In this document: in pieces, positions 1 through 13,689 of the stretch | Numbering within the stretch: position 1 is the first letter of the stretch | How the letters are laid out: each line of letters begins with the position of its first letter | Source of the DNA: Glossina fuscipes | Taxonomy: Eukaryota; Arthropoda; Insecta; Diptera; Glossinidae | Direction: 5' to 3' | NCBI RefSeq assembly: GCF_014805625.2 | Contig: NW_023998414.1 | Location: 27,698,699 to 27,762,698 of the forward strand | Length of the DNA stretch: 64,000 nt | The notes under the pieces: generated by a model | What the model was told of the DNA's origin: nothing | What the model saw: the letters and a program-made list of their open reading frames with translations, nothing else | Databases searched by the model: none | Made by a program: the position numbers and the translations under genes

Positions 1-2790
1 CCTCTCCCTCTCTCACCCTCTCTCACCCTCTTCCTCTCTTTCACTCCCTCTCTCTCCGTCTCTCTGTCTCTGCTGCTCCACTCATCTACTCTTTATAGTA
101 AATTACAGTATTTTACCAGAACCAATTTTCTTGCACTCAACAATTGACTATAATTCAATCTAACCAAAAAAAAAAAAAAAAAAAAAAATAGCAAGAAAAA
201 GCAAGAAAATACAACAACAAATGTTTAAACCTTAATGATATGACTTTTTGACTCGGACACTCTGACCAATTCGTTCGGCTCGCCTGGCCTGGCCTGGTCT
301 GGCCTGGCTTGGCTTTGCTTTGCTTTGCTTGGCCTGGCCTCTAAATGCAAATTCTTAGAAAATTTTCAGTTGCATGTAGCTGCCGCTTGTTGCTGCTGCT
401 GCTGCTGCTGCTATTGGCGCGGAGCTGGGGCTGCTGGCTGTTGAGGCTGTTGGCGGTAATGTTGGCTTCTTCTCATCTCTTTGTAACGTTATGTTTTGCT
501 TTTAATTTGTGCGATAATGATTACGCGCTCTGCGCATTCATTCATTCATTCATTCATGCATTCGATTATGCCTTTAAGCTAATCTCGCTGGTGGTGGCGA
601 TTTCACTGATAAATGGTTAGCAGCAGCCTAAGATTATTTATACACATAAGTATACCAGCGGGCTCATTATTGTAGACTTGATGTATGTTGTTAAGCGTAT
701 TGAGGCCATCGAATAAACTGTTCAATCAAATGTTCTAAAAAAATCTCCAGTATTTTATAGACTGTGGGAAAATTTTTGCTTTCTTGCTTCTTCTCATCTC
801 TGCTTCGAATGTGTGATAAGAACGATGAAAAATCATGAAAAATAAATAATTTTTTTTATTTATTTATTTTTTTTTTTTAATGGATTTAATAGTAACGCGA
901 ACAATTTCTATGTAATATAAGTGTTAAAGGCTTTACACAAACATTTCAAAATCATTTTCTTTGGAAATATTATAAGTTTCGGTACAAGACACTAATGACA
1001 TTAGAACATTAGAAAGAAGACTTATTTGCTTATCGATTATAAAGTACGAAACGTTTTGCATTGCAGCAAATGCATGCATAACAACATAGCAACACACAGA
1101 GCATTTGGGCAAAGTATCAAAAAAATCATCGAGCATGCGAGTGATTCGCTTAGAAATATCGAATCGAATAAAACACGATGTTCACCATGAAATTGATGTA
1201 AATTCTAAAAGAAATTTCTATTGACATTGAATGTTAATTAATTACAAATGCGTTGGGAGGATCGTAATAAGAGCGAGAAAAAAACATATCTCCATGTAAA
1301 GCATGCAGGCAAGAAAGCTATACGTAGTTCTTTAACCATCCTCTTCAATGGTGTTTCTCGGGTGCACTTGGGCAACGTCTCGCACGCTATAGCTATGAAC
1401 GTAGTAGTTCGTTTGAAAAAGAAAAAGACTCCAAGGTCAAGGCCTTCAGGGTCAAGGATGTCTAATATCCTATATGTAGGCTGTTTAGAGGCTCTTTCGA
1501 AATCTATTTTCCATCCATGTTATGTACTGTAAAAGTTCTATTGTTGTGACATTTAGAAGCGAGTGTTTATTTGTCAATATTTATATCCTTAAATGCATAT
1601 TGTTGACAATTGTCTACATTGCAGTTTTACTTCATTTTAATTTTAAATTAAAACGACTTCATATCCCGTAATATACGACATAGCCATAGAAGTCGTATAG
1701 AAGTGTACAGAGAGAGAAGTAATGTTTTTCAAAAAGTCAAATGACAACAAAGTATTAGGTCGTGTCATAAATAACTTCCATTACAGGAGGATAAATGATA
1801 CAAGTGAACAGAAACTATGTGCTTTTCTACCTAGTATACGTCATCGATAAACTGATAAAGCGATTTTCGCTTTACCAAAACTGTTGACGATTTTAACTTA
1901 ACCGTTGGTGGACTTAAGTGAAAAACTACGTATTACGTACAGCAACACTATTAAGGCGATCGAGAAAAAAATTTTGCATATGTGTGAATGTATGTGAAAG
2001 TGGAATAAACAATCGAGCAGTTGGGAATTGGTTAAGAAATTTCGTTCTCAAGGTACAAATTTGAAGGATGGATGGATCGACTTTTAAAATCCTTTCGGCT
2101 TTGGCGACAATTGTTTAAAGGCAATATGTTGGTAAAAATCAATTACAGAATATATCACAATCAACAGTTTGTCTCCCATTCGGAGAAATTAGGGAAAGTC
2201 AGTAACTAAAGTAAAAAATATGAAAATTATTTGTGCCTCGACCGCTTCCTCTCGCGCCCTATCTTTGCCTTCATATATTTCTCAATCAGTTGTCCTGATG
2301 TGAATGGTGCATTGTGCTGAAAATTCAATCGACGTTTTTTCATCCTTAAAATGACGCGACACGCGTCCTTGCCATCTCAAGATGTCCTTGCCTATCATTT
2401 TTACAATTTTTAAAATCTCACTAATAGCCATAGAAGCTATGGATGAGTCTTTTGTTTGGTTCTTCGAATAATTTTCTGAAACACTCTTACAACTTTTGTG
2501 AAGGCGTGCCGCGCTGGAATTTCTGAAATGTTAAATGTTACCAAATAAAATTTCTTGAAAATCAATTCGTTTAACTTATCCTCCGCCAATTATTATTCTA
2601 TTCTATCTTCAACTTGTGGTTCCCTTATCCGTCATTCTGATGGCTTATAAGCCGCTTTCAACATGAATAGCTGATATATTGTCCCAAGGCTGCAAACATA
2701 ATCCAGATGTTAGCAGTAAATCTGCACTAATTCTCTCGCATTGTGCATATTATGCGCAGGTTAACTCGTAACATACGTAAATATATCATT
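1..2790. other. Non-coding, low-complexity stretch
   Basis: No supportable gene. It holds a pyrimidine-rich TC tract at 1-75, a poly(A) run near 165-188, a degenerate pentamer array (TGGCC/TTTGC types) at about 288-338, a short TGC run near 389-413, and an ATTC tetramer run near 536-556. The open frame at 345-620 is mostly the translation of the TGC run (poly-Leu) and is not believed. The rest is ordinary A+T-rich intergenic DNA. Confidence 0.6.
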
Positions 2791-2799
2791 TCGATCCGT

Positions 2800-3110
2800 A
2801 TGAAATTCTGACTTGACATGACAACCATGTCTCTCCGTCTGTGCGCCTGCGTGATGTGTGTGTTATTGACACTCTCCTGGTTGCAAAAATGAAGATATTG
2901 ACGCGAAATTTGTTAGAAACATTGGAAGTTTTTGTCCCCAGGTTGGATGAGAGCGCAATACTGCAGTGAAGCGTGAACCAAACCCAATTTCGTTTTTCTA
3001 AACAAAAATTTTTGTATCGCTTTTACTCTTGCTATTTATTTTCCACTCTACTATTTATGTGCAAAAATGGCAAAAAAATCGACCATGCCCACAAAAAGTT
3101 ACAAATGATT
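2800..3110 (+). repeat. Fragment of dispersed repeat family B
   Basis: This piece carries landmarks of the repeat better preserved at 23755-24300 and 25765-26395: a CTCTCCGTCTGTGCG-type segment, then GCAAAAATGAAGATATTGAC (compare GCAAAAGTGAAGATATCGCT near 26174), then a GACCATGCCCAC segment (compare GACCATGCCTACCC near 25977). Copies are old and diverged. This is a common class of decayed fly intergenic repeat; no coding potential is seen. The limits are approximate. Confidence 0.45.
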
Positions 3111-3119
3111 AAATTTTCT

Positions 3120-5779
3120 TTTTTTTTTTGCACTATTGCGACATTTTATGCTTATTAAGCGTAAGGTAAACAAGAGAGGAGGCTTAAACCGATACCACCG
3201 ATCGGATGGATTAATAAGTTCTTAGCAATACCAGCGATACGGTTGATACCCATAAAAGATACCCATTGACGGTGAGTTGAGTGCGAAAAGCTAAGTCTGT
3301 TAATTCTAAATTAATTAGAGTAGATGTCACGGCATGGTGGATTGATATTTCGTAACAATACCGTTTAGTGAAGTAAACGGTGAGTGATAAATTTTATCCC
3401 ATTCACATTTGTGTTATGAGAGTAAACAAAAGGATGCGACGGTGGGTATCAGAGATTCAGTGATTCGGATACAGGCCGTGTATTTTTCGGTAATGAGCAA
3501 AAAATTGAAAAGTCTTTTCGCATATGTGACGCCTACACTACATACAACTGAATAGTGCAAAAGGAAGGATAAGCGAACCCTGGTCTCATCTTTCGTTAAT
3601 ACCCATAAAAACAGTTCATTATCTTTTAGTTATTGTCTCTAGAATTTACTAGCAATAAGACAGCTTTAGCTTTTCTCTTTGTGCTTAGTATTAAATGATT
3701 TTCGCTTATAATTCTTTGTCGATTTTTATACGCAGAGGGCCCTCTTTAATGCTCGCGAAGATATCGCGAACAGTGTATTTGGCTGCAAAGATGTAATAAA
3801 TTATGCATATTTCAACAAAATGTCAAAAAAACAAAGTTATTAAAAGTGATCTTACACACACACACACACACACACAAACATATACATACGCACGCGTTTG
3901 CGGACACACACCAATCACCAATATTTCTTTATATGTATATATACATAAATACATGTAAGTATATGTACAGACATGGACATCTGAATAGTAGTCCACGCCA
4001 TTATAAAGTCACATTATAGCTTCAAATTATACTAAAAGGGGGAAAAAAAAAAAAAAAATTGAAATTATTAGGATAAGTGAAATGAAAAAAGGCCCAATAC
4101 GGTCTAAGGATAATGCAGTGTAGTGTAATTTGGATGTAATAGGTGTAGAAACGAAAGACAATTTCTTATAAATCTTAATAATCGAAATATTCATCATCAT
4201 CATCATTATCATCATCATCATCATCATCACCATTAGTATACATGGCCCGTTGCCTCTAATTGCGCAGTGTAAAGACGTGCGGCTTCAAGGCAAAATGGTG
4301 TTCATCGATTCATTTTCGCACATCTTCAACTTTCCAATGGCTGTTGATATGCTTAATATGACTGCGTCAACCTGGACCGATGCTAATCAAAAGTAAAACG
4401 ATGTAGGAGAAATAACCGATAAACGGGAGGGAAGCTCCCAGTCCAATTTGATGATCACTTTTTCGTTTGTTTTTGCTGGAGACGGACGGAAAACTACGAA
4501 TTTCATCGTTTTCGAGATGAAAATCTCTTGCACGACATCTCGCAAACCGCACTTTCTGCATTGTTGCCGTAGCTTGAACTACATATTTCTGCAGTTAACT
4601 CCTGTTAGAAATAGCAAAATATGCGGTCCTCTTAAATGCCTGATAGTTGAGATCCACCTTAAACGGTACTAGCGCCAAGCTAAGCGCTAAGCTAACTATA
4701 GCGAAAATTTTATATAAAATGAGCGCGCCATGTATACTTTGTGAAGCAATCAATTTCAACGTACACAACTACATACTCTTCGTACACAGCAATACAATAG
4801 AAAAATTATTTAGCGCTATATACGAAATGATCTATTATTGCTTGATAGACGTGAGTGAGTCATGCAAACATTTTTGACATTAACTATCCCAAAGTTAGAT
4901 TCATTTTAATGAGATTTCATAAAGTTATGATAGATGTGAGAATCGGAACAGAGAGTAGGCATCCGCCCATTTTAAAACTTTTTAACACGTCATCAATGAT
5001 ATGATAGAAGCTTTTGCAAACGATAAGCCCTTGTAGATCTAGAATTTGGATGAAAAAGATATTTTTCTGCGTATTCGCCTAAGAAGGCTGCGCAGCATTT
5101 CGATGTCATCTTACCAATCTACCCGAACAATCGATCGCTGGCGACAAAGTTCGGGTTAATATCGTGACTTTGTCTGCTTTCTTCTTCTGTCGAGAGCTTA
5201 ATTCATCATATCACTTGCTTTTGCAGGCAATGACAGTTTGCAGTAATGAGAGTAACAGTGATAGCGGCTCCTTTCTTTCATTCTGTATTCATTGGATTAT
5301 AAATATTAATTTTTCTCATTAACTTAATGATATTATAAATTATTATTATTATTATTATTTTAATTTTTTTTTTTGATGCACTTTTTAAGCGACCTTTTTC
5401 CCCTTCGTGATGCAAATGAATAATAAATTTCCTTGCACCGGAGTTAGAATGAAATCTTCTACTTTTTATGGCTTTCAATAAAGTTAATTAACACACTAAC
5501 TATGTTTGTGTACTTTGATGTTGTACTACTCTTCAATGAGCAAAAGAAATTTCATAATTTTACAATTTTTTCTTTATTTCAATATTTCAAATATACTCGA
5601 ATACGTTGAGTTATGTGTTTTTCAAATAAAAATAAATTTTTGCGAATTTTTTTGTTCGAAAACATTTTTCGATCCGTGTTGACCATATATTTACTATTTA
5701 TTTGTCTCGGGCTATGAAATACATATGCATATGCGTTTATATATTAAAGTTGTGATATCTATATATTTATGTGTGCGTT

Positions 5780-5821
<42 letters not shown>

Positions 5822-6342
5822 TTTCTCAATAATGTAAGCAGAATAATTAATAACTTTTAGGTTTGTGTAGATTGTAAAAACATACATACACACTTTTAAT
5901 AAAACATGAATTTGTATAATGACCATAGCAATTGCCATATTAAGTTTGTTGTATACGTGAGTGTATGTGTTTTTGTGTATATATATATATATTTATATGT
6001 GTGTGCTTAATATGTATATAAGTGGTCTTAGTTGCATTCATTCGTGTTTACATTGAATTGTCGACAACGAATGAAGCGACATTTTAAAGTTCGAGTTGGT
6101 ATGAATGAGTGTGTGCGTGCATGCGTGTGTGTTCGTGTGCGTGTGTATTCATTTTGTTTGGTTTAACTTTGCGAATGGACATGCTCACATAGTTTATGGA
6201 TATTGCGTGCTTTTACATGCTAAGGATTGTCACCCATGACAACATAAACTATCATAACCAGTCAGGCTAAGCCTAAGGTAACAGAATGAGAGGTGAAGAG
6301 AATAAGGTGACCGCACCTAAGAAAACAGTGTAAGCTTTATAT

Positions 6343-6376
<34 letters not shown>

Positions 6377-8590
6377 GCATATATAGCATGTGTGTGTTTA
6401 TAAAGTTTCAAGCAACACGAAAGGACACCCACTTTCGGGCTGTCAACCAAGCTGTCATTTCTTTAACAAAGTGAAAAGAAAAAACGTAGACCGCAAAATT
6501 TTATATGATTTTCATTTTTCAAGTTTTGTCGGTCGATGTCATATTCATATGACACGGGTCGGCCGAGCGAAGCAACATTATTTCAATGCATCTAAGTATG
6601 TGTCAGCGCAACCATAATATGTTTAAATATTAACTATTATATGCATTATTAAAAGCCAACCAAAGCAATATATGCCTTATCCGACTGATTATTCAAACTT
6701 GAACTATAAATGATAAAAGATGATGCCTTCCATCATAAAAAAGAAAAAAACCAAAAATCAAATGTCAAAGTATTTTATTTATATGCATGACAACCCCGTA
6801 CTTGCTTGTTGTAGACCTATTATCCCATTTTATGAATTACCATAAAAGCAATGGGCGGAGCTTTGTTTAGGCAAAAAGAATTTATTTATTATTCCTTCAC
6901 TTCCTACTTAGCTGTCATTCGAGAATGATTACATACAATGAATATTTACATACAGTGATAAACTGAAATTGAAATGAATAAAATCCGTAACATGAAATCC
7001 TTATTATTATTATTATTATTACTTTAAATAATTTATCTCATAAGCAAATGACCCTTTTCTTGCTTAGCCTTATAAATTATTTATTATCAAGATATTCCTA
7101 CGCTAGTCCTATGCTTCAACCTTTCCTGATTAGTTGATATTTTTCATACCTATTCCTTAGAGGGCAAAAAAGTAGCTTCAATTATCAATAATACATCAAT
7201 GCTACCTATACCTATATTTACATTACTACATGCTACAACTGCTAAAGTATTATTTATTGTTTTGCTACGTTGACCGTATGATATGCAATAAATTAACATA
7301 TCAATCTTACAAACTAATGCGGAAACTGAACACTGAAAGTGGATGTTCATAGAAAAGTATTTTTTTTTTTTTGTTTTTTTTGTTTTCTACAACAGAAAAA
7401 GGGTAAGATACAGTTCAGATATAGAATTAAGATTTCAATCAACTATGAAAATGAGAGATGTCGTTTTCCTGTCCCATTAAAGGCTTTAATACTGTGTTAC
7501 CATATCATCTCTCTTCTTAGCCTCTTCAAAGTAGCGTACATGAGCATAAGTTGAAGTTGGGAATTTTTAAATTCGATTTCAAATCAGATTAGGGTTAAGA
7601 AGCGTAGTTATTAAGTCGACTTACCCCGGCTTACAATTCTCAGTGTCACAGATCATACTTTAGTTATGATTCGTTTGCGATCGTAGCCATAGAGTGAGTG
7701 CTCGGTTGGTACAGGCTTAACAGTTAACAGGCGATCCGTCTCGCATATCCAAAGGTGCGTTCATTCCTCTATCCATCTTCCGTCATCCTATTCTTTTTCT
7801 CTCCCCCACTCCTTTCCAATCATCAACGTACAGTGGGGTGTATCATCACCTCTGAGCGATGATACATTTGTGTGTTTGTGTTTTTTATTGGTCGAGCGTA
7901 TTCTTTTCTTTCATTTTCCTCCTATTATTCAAGTTACCACTCCTCGGTCCCACAAGGGCTTTGAAATAAGTGTATATGCGAAAATTTGCCACTAATTAAT
8001 GCAAAGTATTCGACTAAAAGGTAATAATTTTTTTTGAGATAAATTCAAACAATCAGTAGCCGGTATAAGCACTAAGGTGTTTAACGACAACTCCGTTTTT
8101 TGTTGGCATCGTGGAAATTGATCATTACATCTCTCCGTTGCGATATTATGCCCTACGTTTTAAATATTTCGCTATAATTTTGATTGCTATAGGAAACATG
8201 ACGCTTTAGTGTTCTCCAAACTTCCTCAATAGGATTGAGGCCAGGAGAGTGACAGATCGTACAAGTACAAGAGTAGTACAGTTTTCACTTCTTTTATCCT
8301 TAAAGGAGCTGATCCACGTGTGAAAAATTCCCCTTCATTTTCTCTCTATTCTCTTACTGGTACTGAATTTATATCCCTTTGAATTGGCCTTCATTCACCT
8401 TAAAAGTTGGAAAACGATTACTTACTCAAGTTCCACTGATTTGAAAATTCTTTAGCTTTTAACATGGGTCCTCATCGGGTAACGCCACCAATTTTTCATG
8501 CTCATACGTTTTTGAGCGTCTTTCGATTTTCATTGGCACAAAAAAAAAAAAAAAAAAAAAATCCAAAAATTTTTATTCGCTTAAAAAAAA
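3120..8590. other. Non-coding stretch with microsatellites
   Basis: No gene supported. Visible structure: (CA)n near 3854-3876, (ATC)n at about 4191-4229, (TTA)n near 5340-5360, (AT)n at 5783-5818, a second (AT)n at about 6349-6373, (TTA)n near 7002-7020, and poly(A) runs at about 8540-8600. A TAATGAGCAAAAAA motif near 3493 suggests another small piece of repeat B. Every open frame here is short and has an unconvincing composition. Confidence 0.55.
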
Positions 8591-8599
8591 AAAAAAAAC

Positions 8600-9410
8600 G
8601 GAAAAAGAACTAAAATTTTCATATTCTATAATATTGGATGGGCGCGGTTGATTGTTTCTATTTTTAGAATAGATAGCGAAATTTATATGGTCCATGGGTT
8701 TTACTGTATGAGTAAGAAGCACAAAACACGAAAAGCGATTGTGTTCACAGTAACTGTATTGTGAACGCCCACGCAATCACGTAGGTGTGGACGTTGTAGA
8801 TGTGTTCGTTAAAAAGTTTGGGTCATTTTCAAATTCTTTCGCAAGTTTGTGCAAGAGACTGCCTACCATAGATACTGTACAGTTGCGCAGGCAGACAGAT
8901 GGACAGTTGAATGGACGGACATTAGGTTAGGTTGATTTCTAATTTGACACTGGCCAAGAGTTAAAATATTTTATGGATTTTTTGAACCCTATTTCCGTGC
9001 ACTATAACAGTATTGAAAATAAAATGAAATTATGACACACTTTAAAATTCAGTAGGTGTGGCCGGTTTTTTATTTTTGAAGAGAGACTACAGCATTGCCT
9101 ATAGAATGGACGGTCAAGTTTTACTAAATCTACCTGTTGTAGTTCATTTGTAATGAGCAAAAAACCTTTTTTTTTCGTTTCCTTTTCTCACTTTACGTAA
9201 TGCTGTGGATGTATACTTGGACCAATTTGGTTAATTTGCAATACCAACCTCCGTGCCAACTTCCAATGTTTGCACTAAATTTAAAGTATAGACTTATAGC
9301 TTTATTTTTAACGCCGGGAGAAGCTTCACAACAAATATATGTACGCAGACGGACGGACGGATATCGTTAAATTGATTCAGGATTTGATGCCGCAAATGTT
9401 GTGAACGTTT
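8600..9410 (-). repeat. Dispersed repeat family B, one or two diverged copies
   Basis: The reverse complement near 8715-8735 reads TTTTGTGCTTCTTACTCATA, matching the landmark GCTCGTTACTCATAAA near 24113 and its reverse form near 21917. A GCAGACAGATGGACAGTT block near 8890 and a GCAGACGGACGGACGGAT block near 9345 are the degenerate CTGTCCGTC tracts typical of this repeat, here reversed. A second TAATGAGCAAAAAA landmark at about 9151 suggests two adjacent copies. Old, diverged and non-coding. Confidence 0.5.
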
Positions 9411-9419
9411 TCACAAAAT

Positions 9420-12400
9420 GAATATGCCTCTCATTCTTCGTTGATGCCCTGCTACTGCAAATAATCTGAACAATTGATAAACGAAAATTTTGATCTAAAA
9501 GACGGCAACGTCACTTTAAGATCTTCCTATCAATAAGATTGAATTCCGGGGAATCGACGACTTGATGAATTTCAGAATTAACTCTACAACAAAATTAACT
9601 CGCAACAAAATTCCATCCATTGGAAGGACGAATCACTAATTTCACAGACTATTGGTGTTTAGTATAAAATCGCTTAGTAGGTTAATTTTGAAAAATTTAT
9701 TAGATGATTGAGATAATTAATTGGACATGCAGTAGTTGCTTTAAATACTTCTGACCGTTAATAAATTTTTTTTCACTTTTCTACGTCAACTCTTTGCAAA
9801 GTAGATTTTTATTCGATTGAAAAAAAAAAAAAAATAAATTTTCATTGTGCATTGTGTATGCGTCGGTAATTAATTAAGCATAAAAACCGTAAACTTGAAT
9901 GTTTGATGATGTGTTCCTCGCATATATATGTAATAAGTTAACAAGCTATCTTAGAATGTCGATCGTTTCTTTCAATGCAAATATCAAAACAAAAAAAAAA
10001 CAAAAAATGTATTATTCTCCCATAAGAAAAAACAAACATAAATAAACAAATAAATAAAAAAAAAATAAAAATATAAAAAAAAAAAAGATTTGCATTAAGA
10101 TCATTAGTATGTATGAATACGGATGACAACTCAATTAAAATTGACGATGTATTACAAGCATACATGCAATGCATTTACATATATAAACAAGTGTACTTTT
10201 GAAATCGTAGAAATTAATGCATACAACTGAGCGCAGCACCACATTCTTAATATAATGAAAAAGACGGGGAGAGAAAAATCTTCGCATGCAATTGATATAA
10301 AACCACCCAGAATGTGTGTGTGTGTGCAGTAGAAAGAGTTAATAAAACGTTAACTTATAGCGGGCACAACAACAAAAATAATAAAAATAACAAAAACAAC
10401 AACGACACTATCAGGTATGACTGACTGACTGACTGTATGAGAATGTTTGTTTCTCTACATTCATGCACGTATCATATACGTATGTGCGCATATAGAGTAA
10501 ATATGATATATAAAATGGTGTAGTATAGTTATCACTTACGTGTTAGGGGGGCAAGTATTAGTATGTGTCAGACAGTGTGTGTGGTTGGTTGTAAACGTTT
10601 TTTGAATATGCGGTAAATGATTTTCATATTACGTAATTTTTTTTTTTTTTTTTTTTTTTTGCTTTTCATTGAGTTTTGGCGCGAGAGATGTGTTCCTGCG
10701 CGTATGTATCATTGCCGGAAGGCAATATTAGCGCCTGGTTTGCAAACGCGCATACACACAAACACTTACACATGCACACATGCATTTAAAGTTGAAGTTT
10801 TTTCGGCCCAACAATAATCACGACAGTCAACACAACAACAGTCAACTCTCTAACTGCATACGGAAAACTCCTCAATGATGATAATGCATAGTTGTTTTGG
10901 GCCATTTGTGGTGGCAGCGCGTATAGGCTGAATATCAATATCTTGAGCGAGTAGAGTATTTTGGGCAACGTGCAAAAGTAACAGCGTACCATCGCACTAA
11001 CAATTTCCAAGACAGAATATGAGAAAAAAAATACAAATATAAATAAATAAAAAAAAAAAGCAGCAACAGCGCGAAAAGAAAAATTAAAACATTTTGAGGT
11101 GCTCATGCATGCGCTCATAAGCTTACTCTTATGCTTTGGGCAAGAACAACGAGTAATTGAGCTGCGTTTACACTTTGACGCACAAAAAACATTCGCACAT
11201 ACCGCCGTAGCCAACTCGCCGATGGTGGTGGTTGACTGTATAATGGTATTGGTTTGTTGTTGGTGGTTGTGTTCAATGCATAACATTAATTATTTATGAA
11301 GTATTAGTGTAATTATTCAATTTGCAAACGGTTGGCGCTTTAAACTCTCAGTTCAGCTTCAATACATTTGCATCAGTTGTACGTACTTGTTTTGAACATA
11401 ACAAGGCCGCCGTGAACAGAAACAGAAAAGCACAATAAAAGGCAAAAGGCACACATAAACAGTTTTCTTAGTTGTGCGTGAGCATGCGTATGTTTTTGCC
11501 GCTGTTTATATGGTTGTTGCAGCATCACACTATCATACTTGAAAAACACCAGAAGCTAATAAAGCTTCATGTAAATCATGACTCAAAACCAAAACTTATA
11601 TAACTATATATATATATATATACATAATATATGTATATATGTATATATATACATAATATATGTATATATATATATATATATTAAATAAGTCATCATCGTC
11701 GTCATCGTCAACATCAGCTACACATCAGCTCATCGTCAACTAATCAAAGCGGCAGCAATGCCGCAGTATCTTTGGCAACATCATCAACAGGTTGTATGTT
11801 TGTATTTCTAATTTGTATGTAAATGCAATATGTCCGTCTATGCGACGCCTATATTTTGTGCGAGAATCGTCGTAATAATAATATAATAAAATAGTTGCAG
11901 CAATTTATTTATTTTTTTTTTTTTGTTCTTTCAAATTCATAAAAATTAAGTTAATATTAATGAAAATATGTGAAAATGTATGTGATTGAAAGGAATGATT
12001 CGATTAAACAATTTTACCTGATGCACAATGATGTTTACTTATCAGAGAAATAATAATGAGTAGCATTCCGCGATACTTGGAAACCTTTTAGCAATATTTG
12101 ATTGGTTTCAGTTAGGACAGAATGCTTTGCGAGCGGCATCATCACTACACGATATCGAGTCTTGCTAACTAAATCTAAATCTTTCTCGCCGTCAAAGATA
12201 TAATCTCTTAAGTATTATAGTAAAGCTAGTGAAAGAAAAAAATTTATCCCTTAGTGGGGCACAGTTTGGCATTTTTGCTATAAAAAGCGAGAATTGCCCC
12301 GAGTTTTTGACGTTTCCTTAAATACAAGTCGTTCTAAGCAATGTCAGTAGCGGCTCAGTTTGAAAATTTATGAATTCAGAAAGAAATTGGCATTGACAGT

Positions 12401-12690
12401 TATAGGTTTCAATATAGTATATATATATAGTTGGCTTAACTTGAGTGCGAGTGTGTGTGCGTGTGTAACTTTTAAATTTAAAGCAAAGTAAACAATGGCT
12501 TTTCTTTTAAAAGCTGTAACGTGAACAGGTTAGACAATATTAGCAATCAAAAGATGAAGTAATACAGCCTTCTACCCTTCTTCCACTTACGTTTCGCATT
12601 AAGGCATTGAAGGCCAGTATCCACTTATGTAATACAATATTTTTAATTGCAGTCATGATGTCGACGTAATAATTAATTCGTAAAGTCAGT
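9420..12690. other. Non-coding stretch; A+T-rich with simple repeats
   Basis: No gene supported. It holds poly(T) at about 10636-10660, GACT tetramers near 10420, and a compound (TA)n tract at 11604-11682 in which a TACATAATATATGTATATAT block occurs twice. A minus-strand open frame of 166 codons at 10786-11286 is the longest non-forkhead frame in the window, but it has no recognisable domain and is dominated by hydrophobic and Ser/Thr stretches that read through A-rich sequence. A CTCAGTTCAGCTTC segment near 11347 resembles a fly initiator, but no TATA box or reading frame supports a gene there. Confidence 0.5.
11604..11682. repeat. Compound (TA)n / TACATAATATATG tract
   Basis: Almost pure alternating TA, interrupted by two copies of an identical imperfect palindromic block with ACATAATATATGT at its core. 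It can fold on itself. It is most simply a microsatellite that expanded by slippage together with its interruption. Confidence 0.8.
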
Positions 12691-13680
12691 TCTTTACTAC
12701 GGTTGGTACGATCACTATCATTCTTGCTACTACTACTAGTATTGCTGTCATTGCTGCTATTGGTACGACTACCATTATATGTAGCATGATTAATACTACT
12801 GCCTTTCCTACTATAACAGTCATTATTGTTACTTGTACTATTGGTATTACTTTCGCTATTGTTACTATTGCTACCAGTGTTACTATTATTGCTATTATTG
12901 ATAAAATTGCCACTATTGTTAACATGGTTACGAGTACTTCTAATATTCCTAATATTGCTACAATGGCTACTATTGCTGCTATTCCTATTATATCTTATAA
13001 TGCTGCTAATGCTACTATTTCTTCTATTCCCAATATTGATACTATTTTTGCTATTCCTAATACTTTTAGTATTTCTGTTATTGCTACCCTTTTGCTATTA
13101 TTTTTATAATTGCTATTATTGCTACCATTGCTAAGATTGTTGCTATTGCCAGCATGGTTACGAGTACTTCTAATATTCCTAATATTGCTACAATGGCTAC
13201 TATTGCTGCTATTCCTATTATTTTTAGTCCTGCTGCTAATGCTACTATTTCTTCTATTCTCAATATTGATACTATTTTTGCTATTCCTAATACTTTTAGT
13301 ATTTTTGCTATTGCTACCCTTTTGCTATTATTTTTATAATTGCTATTATTGCTACCATTGCTAAGATTATTGCTATTACCAGCATGGTTACGAGTACTTC
13401 TAATATTCCTAATATTGCTACAATGGCTACTATTGCTGCTATTCCTATTATTTTTAGTCCTGCTGCTAATGCTACTATTTCTTCTATTCTCAATATTGAT
13501 ACTATTTTTACTATTTCTACTATTTTTATTATTTCTGTTGTTGTCACTCTTTTGCTATTATTTTTACTATTGCTAGTATTGCTATTACTGATATTACTGT
13601 TGTGAGTTCTTTTATTGCTACCAATGCTATTAATACTGCAATTACTGCCATTTTTGCTAGTACTACTACCGGTGTAGAAT
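12690..13680. repeat. Degenerate trinucleotide array with 230-bp tandem units
   Basis: About 1 kb built almost entirely of triplets such as ATT, GCT, ACT, CTA and CCT in one register. Several frames on both strands therefore stay open and translate to Leu/Ile/Val/Thr-rich strings. Nested inside is a higher-order tandem repeat: a unit beginning ATGGTTACGAGTACTTCT starts at 12924, 13154 and 13384, a period of exactly 230. Units two and three share variants (for example TTTTTAGTCCTGCTGC) absent from unit one, so the last duplication was probably of unit two. The third unit is incomplete. The open frames here are by-products of the repeat, not genes. Confidence 0.85.
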
Positions 13681-13689
13681 TTTCAGTAC

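Noticed and set aside
10786..11286. 166-codon open frame on the minus strand
   Set aside because: Second longest frame in the window, but no domain, a composition set by A-rich runs (a poly-Phe block), and an overlapping frame on the other strand. No supporting promoter or homology.
11340..11460. Possible promoter with a CTCAGTTCAG initiator-like segment
   Set aside because: No TATA box at the right spacing and no gene on either side; initiator-like words are frequent by chance.
12686..13605. Cluster of overlapping Leu/Ile-rich open frames on both strands resembling membrane proteins
   Set aside because: They come from the triplet register of a degenerate repeat and change frame with each 230-bp unit.
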